From Lachnospiraceae bacterium (GTDB lineage Bacteria > Bacillota > Clostridia > Lachnospirales > Lachnospiraceae): DNA of 64,000 nt. This document shows positions 35,925 to 44,305 of this stretch, piece by piece (the first letter of the stretch is position 1; the number at the start of each line of letters is the position of its first letter). Under the pieces are notes generated by a model that was given only the letters and a program-made list of their open reading frames with translations, was not told where the DNA came from and ran no database searches. The stretch covers positions 1 to 64,000 of the forward strand of contig JAFXQX010000039.1 in the NCBI GenBank assembly GCA_017526745.1, in the 5' to 3' direction. The position numbers and the translations under genes were made by a program.

Positions 35925-38111
35925 ATGAAACTGTTTAGGAAATTAAGCTTGATCATGGCAATGGCTCTTTTTGTGTCATCTTTCGGAAGCATGGGTGTTC
36001 ATGCCGATGAGATTACCAAAAAACCCGCGCCCAAGCCTATCGAGCTTTCAAATCTTGAGATCACGAATGTTGATGTTCCGACACCGGGCAAACCGCTCGA
36101 TAAGGCCGCTACGGTCGTATCGGCCGAAGGTGTCAGCTGGGACATCCCTGTAGTCTGGGTTGACGAAGCGGGAAAGACAGCTATCGTTGCAGAAGCCGGA
36201 AAGAGGTATTTCCCGACCTTTGTGATGTATGTTCCTTCGCAGTATATCATTAAGGGAACGGATGCATCCGGGAGGTTCCCGGTTAAGCTGCCGGCATTTC
36301 TTGCCCAGTTGGGCATCGATAAACTTATCTTTGCCGTAGACCCCGCAACACGCCTCATATATATATTCAATGCACTCGGCTATGATACCTTCGCCGCAGG
36401 TTACTCATCCGGAGCAGAATCCGGCAAAACGTCCGGGGAAGAGGCGAATGACTCATCGGATGATGACGATGACGATGGCGAACTCACACTATTTGAAAAA
36501 TACTGTGCACAAAGTGCGATAGACAGGTTTGAGAGTAATTATCCCGGTTTTCTTGAATGGCTCATTGATGTGATAATGAATGAGATCCAACCCCAGGCGG
36601 TAACTCTTCTGGAGGATGGATTCCCTGTATTTAAGGAGGCGGCACAAAAAGGTCAGCTCAGCAGCAAATTGGGACTTTATATTTATGACAGAACAGGAAA
36701 TGTTGATGGAATGGATACTCCGGAAGAAGCCCTTGCTTATGTCAACGGCGTGTATGATAATGATATGAATTTCAGAATGCTCATGGGAGTCGATACTGAA
36801 TCGTTCAGATTGTCCTATGATGAAACAACAGATATGTGGCTGCTTGACGAAAGGGATCGGGATACGCTCGATAATACGATCATACATGAGATGCTTCACG
36901 GATTCATGTATGATTATACCAGAAGCGGATTGGATGGATTTTGTTACGAGTTCCCAAATTTAAGATACGGATATCCCATATGGTTCGTGGAAGGTATTGC
37001 AACTGCGGTAGAGAATGGCGTCCAGTACAGAGCGAACCATTTTCTGGGCCTGAGTGATCGGGTTTATCCGGATTATAATTATACTGCTGAGTCGGTACGA
37101 GCTGCTTTTAATTATCTGGGAGATAACAGGTTGCTATACGGCCTGAATTACGCGGATAAACAAGTAAAGGATGTGGGGCCCGATTTTGATTATTCTACCA
37201 GTGCATATTCAACCGGCTATCTGGCTGCAGTCTATCTCGGGTATCTTGATGCAAAAACAAGGGGAAAAGACGCTGCGCTTCCCGGCGGTAAAGGCTATGA
37301 TATAGACATCATAAGAGACGGTGTGAACAATATACTGAGCCAGTTGCACGGAACGGGTGACGGCTCGGATAATAAGACTCTTAATGCCATTATCGCTGAA
37401 GTATCAAACAACAACTATACGGGTATAAAGGATTTCCAGAACAGATTCGGAGTTTCAGATCCCGACTCCCAGCAGTTTATGGCAGGCTATCTTCAAATGC
37501 TGAAAACAATAGCCGCAACCGGAGATACAATGATGGCAAACGGCTCGATACTTCTTTCGAATGATGAACAGGTGATCACGTCTCCGATAGAAAGAGGACA
37601 CAAGCCGGGTGCTCCTGATGTATATGCTATCCAGGATGCTCAGGGTTCTGCGGTATCCGATGTGGATGACGTCAGGGCAAACACTACCGGTGGAGGATAT
37701 GTCAATGGCGACGGTTCACACAATTATCTGGCGGAAGGCAAGGACGCAAATGAGGTCGCTGCGATCGCTGCTTCGATTCCCGTAACTGATCTTGCTGCCA
37801 AAGCATCTGTAGTTGATACTATGGATGAAGAAGCACCGATGGCTGAAACACCTGAGGCTGAAGATCCTGTTGCAGAAGTACCTGCGGCAGAACCGCCTGC
37901 GGTTGAAGAACCCATAGCAGAACCGCCTGCAGTTGATGAGCCTGCATCTGATGCTCCTGTTGCAGAAGCACCTGCGGTTGAAGAACCTGCAGCTGAAACC
38001 CCCGTGGAAGATACACCTGCGGAAGATACAGCTGCGGAAGATACATCTTCCGATGAGACGGAAGAGACGGAAGAGACGGAAACGGAAACAGAAGAATCTT
38101 CAGAGTCATGA
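35925..38111 (+). CDS. Secreted HExxH zinc peptidase-like protein with acidic repeat tail
   Basis: 728 aa. Signal peptide ends near GVHA-DE (about residue 27), with no lipobox. An Asp/Ser run (about 165-185) links an N-terminal beta region to a gluzincin-like core: IIHEMLHGFMYDYTR (His321, Glu322, His325) and WFVEGIATAVE (Glu356, 35 residues later). The last 110 residues are a low-complexity tail of Pro-Ala-Val-Glu units ending in Glu/Thr runs, perhaps a wall-spanning spacer. No sorting motif is seen. The family is unclear to me; a peptidase MA clan enzyme is the best description. The stop overlaps the lipid kinase start (ATGA). Confidence 0.78.
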   Translation: MKLFRKLSLIMAMALFVSSFGSMGVHADEITKKPAPKPIELSNLEITNVDVPTPGKPLDKAATVVSAEGVSWDIPVVWVDEAGKTAIVAEAGKRYFPTFVMYVPSQYIIKGTDASGRFPVKLPAFLAQLGIDKLIFAVDPATRLIYIFNALGYDTFAAGYSSGAESGKTSGEEANDSSDDDDDDGELTLFEKYCAQSAIDRFESNYPGFLEWLIDVIMNEIQPQAVTLLEDGFPVFKEAAQKGQLSSKLGLYIYDRTGNVDGMDTPEEALAYVNGVYDNDMNFRMLMGVDTESFRLSYDETTDMWLLDERDRDTLDNTIIHEMLHGFMYDYTRSGLDGFCYEFPNLRYGYPIWFVEGIATAVENGVQYRANHFLGLSDRVYPDYNYTAESVRAAFNYLGDNRLLYGLNYADKQVKDVGPDFDYSTSAYSTGYLAAVYLGYLDAKTRGKDAALPGGKGYDIDIIRDGVNNILSQLHGTGDGSDNKTLNAIIAEVSNNNYTGIKDFQNRFGVSDPDSQQFMAGYLQMLKTIAATGDTMMANGSILLSNDEQVITSPIERGHKPGAPDVYAIQDAQGSAVSDVDDVRANTTGGGYVNGDGSHNYLAEGKDANEVAAIAASIPVTDLAAKASVVDTMDEEAPMAETPEAEDPVAEVPAAEPPAVEEPIAEPPAVDEPASDAPVAEAPAVEEPAAETPVEDTPAEDTAAEDTSSDETEETEETETETEESSES

Positions 38112-38989
38112 AAAGCCTTTTGTTCATTTATAACCCCAGAGCCGGAAAGGGCAGTATCGGGACTCATATCGGGGATATCGTTGATATTTTCACCAAGAAC
38201 GGATATATGGTCACGGTCTATCCGACGCAGTGTCAGGGCGATGCTGAAGTTGCGGCCTCAAGGTTTTCCAAGGGGTTTGACAGGGTCGTCTGTGCCGGCG
38301 GCGACGGCACGCTTGATGAGGTAGTTACCGGGCTTAAGACTGCCGGATCCGACCTGCCCATAGGGTATCTGCCGACAGGCTCGACCAATGATTTTGCCAG
38401 GAGCATCGGACTTCCGAAAAGCGTCAGGAGGGCTGCTTCAGTAGCCTCATCGGACAGGTTTTTCAAGTGCGACATAGGGAAGTTCAATTCGAGATATTTT
38501 GTATATGTTGCGGCATTCGGATTGTTTACTGACGTGACATACGAGACGGATCAGGGGCTTAAGAATATTTTCGGATACAGTGCCTATCTTGCCGAGGCGG
38601 CCAAGAAACTGACATCCATCAGATCGATACCTTTAAGGATCACATACGATGATAATGTCATCTCAGATAATTTTCTTGTCGGTCTTGTGACAAATTCCGA
38701 TTCCGTCGGAGGGATCAAGGCACTTCCGGGACCGGATGTCAAACTGGACGATGGTGTTTTTGAAGTTATGCTCGTCCGTTCCCCCGATAACATACTCGAG
38801 TTTAACATGATCGGGCCGGCGATCCTTGACCGCAGGATCAGGTCCGATAACGTGATATGTTTTAAATGCTCGCAGATCAGGATCGAATCGGATGAGCCGA
38901 TACCGTGGAATCTTGACGGGGAATTCGGCGGCATGATGGATGTTGTGAATATCGTAAATGAACATGAATCAGTGGAGTTTGTTGTATGA
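38108..38989 (+). CDS. Diacylglycerol/lipid kinase family protein
   Basis: 293 aa. DAGK catalytic motif AGGDGTLDEVV (Gly64-Thr68), N-terminal FIYNPRAGKG and substrate-loop PTGSTNDFARSIGLP are all present, as in DgkB/YegS proteins. It phosphorylates diacylglycerol or a related lipid at the membrane face. Four-base overlaps with both neighbours show a tightly coupled operon with the secreted peptidase and the patatin. Confidence 0.92.
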   Translation: MKSLLFIYNPRAGKGSIGTHIGDIVDIFTKNGYMVTVYPTQCQGDAEVAASRFSKGFDRVVCAGGDGTLDEVVTGLKTAGSDLPIGYLPTGSTNDFARSIGLPKSVRRAASVASSDRFFKCDIGKFNSRYFVYVAAFGLFTDVTYETDQGLKNIFGYSAYLAEAAKKLTSIRSIPLRITYDDNVISDNFLVGLVTNSDSVGGIKALPGPDVKLDDGVFEVMLVRSPDNILEFNMIGPAILDRRIRSDNVICFKCSQIRIESDEPIPWNLDGEFGGMMDVVNIVNEHESVEFVV

Positions 38990-39834
38990 CGGGACTGGTC
39001 CTTGAAGGCGGGGCGATGCGCGGGATATTTACCGCGGGAGTGCTCGACGTCTTTATGGAAAACGGAATAAAGTTTGATAATGTCATAGGCGTAAGCGCAG
39101 GTGCGTGTTTCGGCTGTAATTTTGTTTCCGGACAGGAAGGAAGGACTATACGTTACAACATGAAATATGCGAAGGACAAACGCTACTGCAGCTTCTCCTC
39201 TTTGCTTCGGACCGGGGATATATTCGGGGCGGAGTTTTGCTACCATACGCTCCCGAACGAGCTTGACAGATTTGATGAGGAGGCCTTTATCGCATCCGGT
39301 GTCCCCTTCTATGTTGTCGTGACCGATGTCGATACCGGAGAAGCCGGATATCACAGGATGGAGAGTGCTTCATACGAGGAACTTGAATGGATGCGTGCAT
39401 CATCTTCGATGCCGCTTGTCTCCAATATAGTTCATATCGACGGAGGCCGGTATCTTGACGGAGGCGTTGCCGATTCGATCCCGCTCAAGGCTTCCGAAGC
39501 CCTCGGATGCGCAAGGAATGTTACCGTACTTACGAAACCGAGAGGATACCGCAAGAGCGCCGACAGGAGCATGCCTATCATAAGACGTAAATACAGGGAT
39601 TATCCGAATCTCGTTCATGCGATGCAGGTAAGGCATATCGCATACAACGAGCAGTTTGAATACTGCCTGCGGCAGGAAAAGGCCGGGACCAATTTTGTCA
39701 TATGCCCGAAGTCGCCTCTGCCGATAGGACATATCTGCCACGATCCCCTTGTGATGCGTGAGACATATGATCTCGGCAGAAGTGAAGCTGAAGAACTCAT
39801 GCCCGCTCTTGAAAGATTTCTTGAACAGGCATAA
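38986..39834 (+). CDS. Patatin-like phospholipase
   Basis: 282 aa, cytoplasmic by lack of a signal peptide. The patatin catalytic dyad is complete: oxyanion loop LEGGAMRGIFTAGVLD, nucleophile GVSAGACFG (Ser37) and the Asp158 of LDGGVADSIPL. Family members hydrolyse phospholipid acyl chains, releasing free fatty acids. Directly downstream of a lipid kinase with a four-base overlap. Released fatty acid would be a ligand for the DegV proteins encoded nearby (inference). Confidence 0.92.
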   Translation: MTGLVLEGGAMRGIFTAGVLDVFMENGIKFDNVIGVSAGACFGCNFVSGQEGRTIRYNMKYAKDKRYCSFSSLLRTGDIFGAEFCYHTLPNELDRFDEEAFIASGVPFYVVVTDVDTGEAGYHRMESASYEELEWMRASSSMPLVSNIVHIDGGRYLDGGVADSIPLKASEALGCARNVTVLTKPRGYRKSADRSMPIIRRKYRDYPNLVHAMQVRHIAYNEQFEYCLRQEKAGTNFVICPKSPLPIGHICHDPLVMRETYDLGRSEAEELMPALERFLEQA

Positions 39835-39865
39835 GTGATACCATAAAGAAAGAAGATATGTGATA

Positions 39866-40801
39866 ATGAACCGCATTAAGATCAGTGCAGTTACGGTCGT
39901 GACTGCATTTACAGCACTGTTGTTTGCTCAAAACGTACGGGCCGATGTCATGCCCGAGACCGGTACCGTGCAGATCGTCTCTCCGGTCGGCGCCGCAGTC
40001 GCAGTAACTCCTTCCCCGGTCGTAACTCCGGAAGCAGTTGTAACTCCTTCCCCTCTTAAGGTTGTCGACCTCGTTTTGTTCATGGGACAGAGCAATATGT
40101 CGGGAAGAGGAGGGAATGCAAAAGCAGCTCCGTCCGTTCCGGTAGATAAAGGTTATGAGTTCAGGATAGGATCATCCCCGACGGGACTGTATCCGATGTC
40201 GGAGCCTTTCGGCATATACTCGAACGGATATCTGAGCGATCTACCGGCACTTCGCGGGGGGTCCTGTGCCTCTTCGTTCATGAACGCATATTATAAGGGA
40301 TGCGGGGTACCCGTCATGGGATTTTCGGCTGCAAGAGGCGGCACGGGGATAGGATACTGGCAGGGTGCAAATGTTCAGCAGGAACTTTCGTCAAAATATG
40401 ATACAATAAAGGCATGGTGTGCAGCCAATAATGTTCAGATCAGAAGATCATATGCCGTGTGGCTTCAGGGAGAGACCGACGGCGTGGGGCACATCACAAG
40501 GAGTGCATACAAGACAGGCCTTACGAATGTGTTCAGCCGTCTGTTTGACAAAGGACTCGATCAGGTATTCGTTATAACCGTCGGACAGTACGGGGGACTT
40601 CCGGGGATATACGATGAGGTGGCAGCGGCGCAGATGGAACTGTGCGCAGAAAACCCCCATTTCACACTCGGGTCATCGGCACTTCGCACTATCGATGAGA
40701 AACATCTTACGGACGGTTGCCATTATGACCAGGCCGCTCTTAACATAGTCGGGGCGCAGTGCGGAAGTGCTGCGGCCGCAAGATCGAACCTTCTGCCGTG
40801 A
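39866..40801 (+). CDS. Secreted sialate O-acetylesterase-like (CE6/SASA) esterase
   Basis: 311 aa from ATG 39866 (GTG 39860 is also possible). Signal peptide through about residue 26 (FAQNVRA), a Pro/Thr/Val linker (VTPSPVVTPEAVVTPSP), then an SGNH-type domain: LFMGQSNMSGRGG (Ser76), VWLQGETDG, and the late DGCHYDQAALN supplying Asp and His. CE6/SASA enzymes remove acetyl groups from xylan or sialic acid. For a rumen- or gut-type anaerobe, hemicellulose deacetylation is likely. Confidence 0.88.
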   Translation: MNRIKISAVTVVTAFTALLFAQNVRADVMPETGTVQIVSPVGAAVAVTPSPVVTPEAVVTPSPLKVVDLVLFMGQSNMSGRGGNAKAAPSVPVDKGYEFRIGSSPTGLYPMSEPFGIYSNGYLSDLPALRGGSCASSFMNAYYKGCGVPVMGFSAARGGTGIGYWQGANVQQELSSKYDTIKAWCAANNVQIRRSYAVWLQGETDGVGHITRSAYKTGLTNVFSRLFDKGLDQVFVITVGQYGGLPGIYDEVAAAQMELCAENPHFTLGSSALRTIDEKHLTDGCHYDQAALNIVGAQCGSAAAARSNLLP

Positions 40802-40825
40802 TCCGGCGGTATTATTGGAGAAAAC

Positions 40826-42667
40826 GTGTACAACATAGCATTCTTTCTTGGAGAATTACAACTTGATTCGCAGCGTAAAGTTCTTGAAGGCATAGTCGAA
40901 GCCGCGAAGAAGGACGGTAACAATATCATCGTCTACTGCCTGACACTGTCCACCGATGAAGAGTTCAACATCGGTGAATCATCGGCGATGCTGTACGATG
41001 ATTTTGGTCAGTATGACGGCTTTATCATCTATGCCGAGAGTATATATTCCGCTGCTATCAGGACCAAGGTCGTTTCCAAGATCATGGAGCAGCACAAACC
41101 TGTTGCTTCCATCGACTGCCCGCTTCCGGGCATGATCAATGTTTCAAGTGATAACGAGACTGCGATGCAGATTCTTTCAAAGCATCTGATCAATGAGCAT
41201 AATATCAGGACCGTTAATTTCATAAGCGGTCCGGAAGACTCGCTCGACTCCGTAACCAGGAAGCGTGTGTTCGAGATGGAGATGGTCAGGAAGGGATTGA
41301 AGCTTGAAAAGGAAAGATGCTTTACCGGCGATTATTATGCAAGAAGCGGCAGGGCGGCCGTGGCATATTTCGAGAGCAAGGGTCTTCTTGAGGCCGATGC
41401 ATATGTATGTGCCAACGACCAGATGGCACTCGGTGCATTCTATGCGCTTACGGACAGGGGCATAAAGATCCCGGAAGATACCATACTGTCGGGATATGAC
41501 AATATATTTGAAGCGGCCAATCACTATCCGAGGATCACGACGGTCAACCGTTTTGAGAAAAAGCTCGGTGAGGCGGCGTACAAAAACGTGATATTTGCGA
41601 TCGAAGGAAAGGATTACGATAAAAATCCCGTGATCGACTCTCAGCCCGTATATGCCGAAAGCTGCGGCTGCTCGGCAGTACGTCCCGTGAATCACCGTAT
41701 TGTCGTCAACCAGTATTCCAGAAGCAAACTGCGTGAAGCACGATACTCAGAGATGATCAGTGAACTGACAGTCGAGCTTACGAACGCACAGACTGCGGAA
41801 GACATATGCAATGCCTTAAAGCCCAGGCTTCCGGAACTTGGCGGAGATGCATTCTGCCTTCTCATAAGCGATGATGAGAATTCAAGTTTCGAATCCGGAG
41901 TAAATGTGGTCGCCGGGATCAATTACTATAACGGCAGGTTCGGTGCGGTCTCCAAAGAGTATATAAGGGAACATCATCCGAGGTTTGACAATAAGGTCGG
42001 GGGACATCTGTACATAATCGATTCGATCCATTACAGGGAGAAGTTTTACGGTATCGCGATCATAAGGGATTCAAACATGCCGTTCTTTTCCGAGTTCTAC
42101 AGGGTTCTGATCATGACGCTGTCAAGTGCGCTTGAAAGGGTCAGAAACGTCAGGACGATGCAGAAGATGATCAAGACACTTGATGAGATGTGGGTGTTCG
42201 ATCCGATGACTCATGTATATAACCGCGCGGGATTTTTCAAGTTCTCGGAAGAGATATTGCAGAAGGCGAGACAGGAGAAGGAGGACATGTTCTTTATCTT
42301 CCTCGATCTCGACGGACTCAAGATCGTTAACGATGAATATGGTCACGAGATGGGAGACCGGATGATATGCGATATGGCCGATGTGCTGCGTAAGCTACGT
42401 AACCGCGGGGAACTCCTGATGCGCTATGGCGGCGATGAATTTGTCGTGTTCGGAAAAGGACGGACAGGATCCGAAGTGGAAGAGGATATAGTCAGGATCC
42501 GCAAGGCAATGAAGGAATTAAACGACAGCGGAGACAGGATCTACAAACTGGATGCGAGCATCGGCTATAACATGGTGCCGTATGACAACGAAAAACCCCT
42601 GTCGTCGCTTATCGAACTGGCTGATCAGGAAATGTACAAGGAAAAGAGAGAAAAACACAAGAGGTGA
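40826..42667 (+). CDS. LacI-type ligand-binding domain fused to GGDEF
   Basis: 613 aa. GTG 40826 has TTGGAGA upstream. Residues 1-285 are a periplasmic-binding-protein-1-like sensor as in LacI/GalR regulators (GFIIYAESIYS, NVSSDNETAMQILSKHLINE, ADAYVCANDQMALGAFYALT, ILSGYDNI), but there is no helix-turn-helix and no signal peptide or membrane segment, so it is a cytoplasmic sensor. A middle region (about 300-450) is GAF-like by position. GGDEF follows: MTHVYNRAGFFKFSEE, LDLDGLKIVNDEYGH, RYGGDEFVVFG (535-539), so the diguanylate cyclase is probably active. Sugar-controlled c-di-GMP synthesis is inferred. Confidence 0.9.
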   Translation: MYNIAFFLGELQLDSQRKVLEGIVEAAKKDGNNIIVYCLTLSTDEEFNIGESSAMLYDDFGQYDGFIIYAESIYSAAIRTKVVSKIMEQHKPVASIDCPLPGMINVSSDNETAMQILSKHLINEHNIRTVNFISGPEDSLDSVTRKRVFEMEMVRKGLKLEKERCFTGDYYARSGRAAVAYFESKGLLEADAYVCANDQMALGAFYALTDRGIKIPEDTILSGYDNIFEAANHYPRITTVNRFEKKLGEAAYKNVIFAIEGKDYDKNPVIDSQPVYAESCGCSAVRPVNHRIVVNQYSRSKLREARYSEMISELTVELTNAQTAEDICNALKPRLPELGGDAFCLLISDDENSSFESGVNVVAGINYYNGRFGAVSKEYIREHHPRFDNKVGGHLYIIDSIHYREKFYGIAIIRDSNMPFFSEFYRVLIMTLSSALERVRNVRTMQKMIKTLDEMWVFDPMTHVYNRAGFFKFSEEILQKARQEKEDMFFIFLDLDGLKIVNDEYGHEMGDRMICDMADVLRKLRNRGELLMRYGGDEFVVFGKGRTGSEVEEDIVRIRKAMKELNDSGDRIYKLDASIGYNMVPYDNEKPLSSLIELADQEMYKEKREKHKR

Positions 42668-42681
42668 CAAGGGTCACCTCT
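42660..42681. terminator. Bidirectional terminator between convergent genes
   Basis: AGAGGTGAC and GTCACCTCT form a perfect 9-bp stem with a four-base loop, flanked by A-rich (left) and T-rich (right) sequence. It covers the stop codons of both the LacI-GGDEF gene and the convergent DUF1836 gene. Confidence 0.85.
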
Positions 42682-43282
42682 TTCTTATCTCAATGCTTCC
42701 TCCGTTTGAGACATCCTTTCCGTCAAGAAGCAGAAGCTTTTCCGCAAGGAGCTTGGACAGGCCCGAGTATATCGTGCATACGGTTATCAGATCTTCCGTG
42801 CCGGTCACGCTTTCCTCAACGATCTCTTCGTGATCGAGTATCGGTCCGGCAACAAGCCTTATCTGCTTTAAAAAATACCGGATCGTCGACTGGTGGGTGT
42901 CGGAATACCTGTCATATATCTGCCGCAGTTCGTCCTCGGGTATGTTCATCGGCAGGATGCGTGAGATGACAGCTATAGGAAGAGTCTGCTTTAGGGTGCA
43001 TATCATGACAAGGTATGCGATATGCTCCCTGTAGTATTTCTTTTTGATAGGTTCCGGCATTATCTTGGTCCGGACGTAATTGTTGATCGTTGCCGCCGTT
43101 ATTATCTGTTCATCCTTGAGCTCGGGAGGCAGGTAATCAAGGTATTCCTTGAGCAGTATTATGATCTGTTCCATATACAGTCCGATGTTCGGGATCTCGT
43201 TCCATGTCGGAAGCCTGTAGTCTTCGAGATATTTTTCCCAGCGGCGGAGCTTTCCGGCCACAAGTTCTTTGTCATATTTCAT
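42674..43282 (-). CDS. DUF1836 domain protein
   Basis: 202 aa with the DUF1836 layout: WEKYLEDYRLPTWNEIPNIG, LYMEQIIILLKEYLDYLP, ATINNYVRTKIMPEP, and YYREHIAYLVMICTLKQTLP. The family is common in Firmicutes and related to MerR-like helix-turn-helix regulators, so DNA binding is likely. The C-terminal 60 residues are variable. Its target is unknown; the DegV gene starts 148 bases away in the opposite direction. Confidence 0.85.
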   Translation of the reverse strand: MKYDKELVAGKLRRWEKYLEDYRLPTWNEIPNIGLYMEQIIILLKEYLDYLPPELKDEQIITAATINNYVRTKIMPEPIKKKYYREHIAYLVMICTLKQTLPIAVISRILPMNIPEDELRQIYDRYSDTHQSTIRYFLKQIRLVAGPILDHEEIVEESVTGTEDLITVCTIYSGLSKLLAEKLLLLDGKDVSNGGSIEIRKR

Positions 43283-43358
43283 CTTCTGTACCTCGTGGAA
43301 GTCTTCTTAATACGTGAGTATATCATCTTCACAGCAAGATTTCACCATGCTTTTACTA

Positions 43359-43387
43359 TTGACATGATGAGGGGCTCTTGTTAATCT
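43359..43387 (+). promoter_or_regulatory. Promoter for the stand-alone DegV gene
   Basis: TTGACA (43359-43364) and TAATCT (43382-43387) at 17-bp spacing. The -10 is weak, but the position (44 bases before ATG 43431) and a perfect -35 support it. It overlaps an inverted repeat. Confidence 0.55.
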
Positions 43388-43404
43388 AATATAAGATATT
43401 AGAT
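43384..43404. promoter_or_regulatory. Inverted repeat, candidate operator at DegV promoter
   Basis: ATCTAATA and TATTAGAT pair perfectly (8 bp, 5-base centre TAAGA). It covers the -10 and transcription start area, an ideal place for a repressor. The binding protein is unknown: the divergent DUF1836 regulator or a fatty-acid regulator are options. Confidence 0.5.
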
Positions 43405-43430
43405 GGTCTGATTTTCTGTTTGGAGGAATT

Positions 43431-44291
43431 ATGAGCGATTATGTGATCATGTCGGATACCGGCAGTGATATCGAGTTTGAGACACTTCGCGAGTGGGGCG
43501 TCGGTTTCCGCGGACTTACTTTTCATTTTGAGGACGGTATAGAATATCGTGAAGGCGACATGCCGATGAGCGAGTTCTACTCGAGGATGCGTGCCGGTGA
43601 AGTCAGCAAAACGAGCGCAGTCAATTCGCAGAGCTTTAAGGAACTGTTCGAGGAAGCGTTAAAAGACGGAAAGGACATCCTCTATATCGGTTTCTCGTCC
43701 GGTATCTCCGCAACATCGAACTCCGCGATGATGGCGGCAAACGAGCTGAGGGAAGAATATCCCGACAGGAAGATCATAGCCATAGATACGCTTTCCGCAT
43801 CAGCGGGTGAAGGCCTCGTGCTTCACCTTGCGGTCGAAAAGAAAAAAGCAGGCGCCGACATAGATGAGAATGCAAAATACATAAGGGATCTTCTTATGAA
43901 TGTGGCGCACTGGTTCACGGTCGAAGATCTCGTTTATTTAAAAAGAGGCGGAAGAGTCAGCGCAGCCGCTGCCTTTGCGGGCGGAGTGCTCGGCATCAAG
44001 CCCGTGCTTCATGTTGATAACGAAGGCAAGCTGATCAATATGAAGAAGGTTCGCGGAAGGACCCAGTCACTTAAAGAGATAGCCAGGAAATACATGGAGA
44101 CGGCACTTGATCCGAAGGGCACGTATTACATTTCCCATGGGGACTGTCTTGAGGATGCGAAGGCGCTTGAGAGTATGATAATGGCTGAGGGAGGAACTTC
44201 CTGCGAGCTGATCACGCAGATCGGAATGGTAATAGGTTCCCACGCGGGCCCCGGAACGATCGCACTTTTCTTCCTTGCAAAGGAAAGATGA
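43431..44291 (+). CDS. DegV family fatty-acid-binding protein
   Basis: 286 aa, usual length. All DegV marks are present: MSDTGSDIEFETLREWGVGF at the start, VSKTSAVNSQSF, IGFSSGISATSNSA, DTLSASAGEGLVLHLA, VEDLVYLKRGGRVSAAAA and SHAGPGTIALFF. Such proteins (FakB type) bind fatty acids for phosphorylation by FakA. TGGAGGAATT precedes ATG 43431. It is more canonical than the DegV domain fused to the kinase at 30686. No fakA-like gene is in the window. Confidence 0.93.
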   Translation: MSDYVIMSDTGSDIEFETLREWGVGFRGLTFHFEDGIEYREGDMPMSEFYSRMRAGEVSKTSAVNSQSFKELFEEALKDGKDILYIGFSSGISATSNSAMMAANELREEYPDRKIIAIDTLSASAGEGLVLHLAVEKKKAGADIDENAKYIRDLLMNVAHWFTVEDLVYLKRGGRVSAAAAFAGGVLGIKPVLHVDNEGKLINMKKVRGRTQSLKEIARKYMETALDPKGTYYISHGDCLEDAKALESMIMAEGGTSCELITQIGMVIGSHAGPGTIALFFLAKER

Positions 44292-44305
44292 CAGGAGATG
44301 ACCGG

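Noticed and set aside
36420-36480. Asp/Ser run as a possible calcium-binding dockerin or RTX repeat
   Set aside because: It is a simple acidic linker without the spaced Asp/Gly pattern of dockerins or RTX nonapeptides.
37724-38167. 147-aa Ser/Ala/Gly-rich minus-strand frame
   Set aside because: Mirror image of the Pro-Ala-Glu low-complexity tail on the plus strand.
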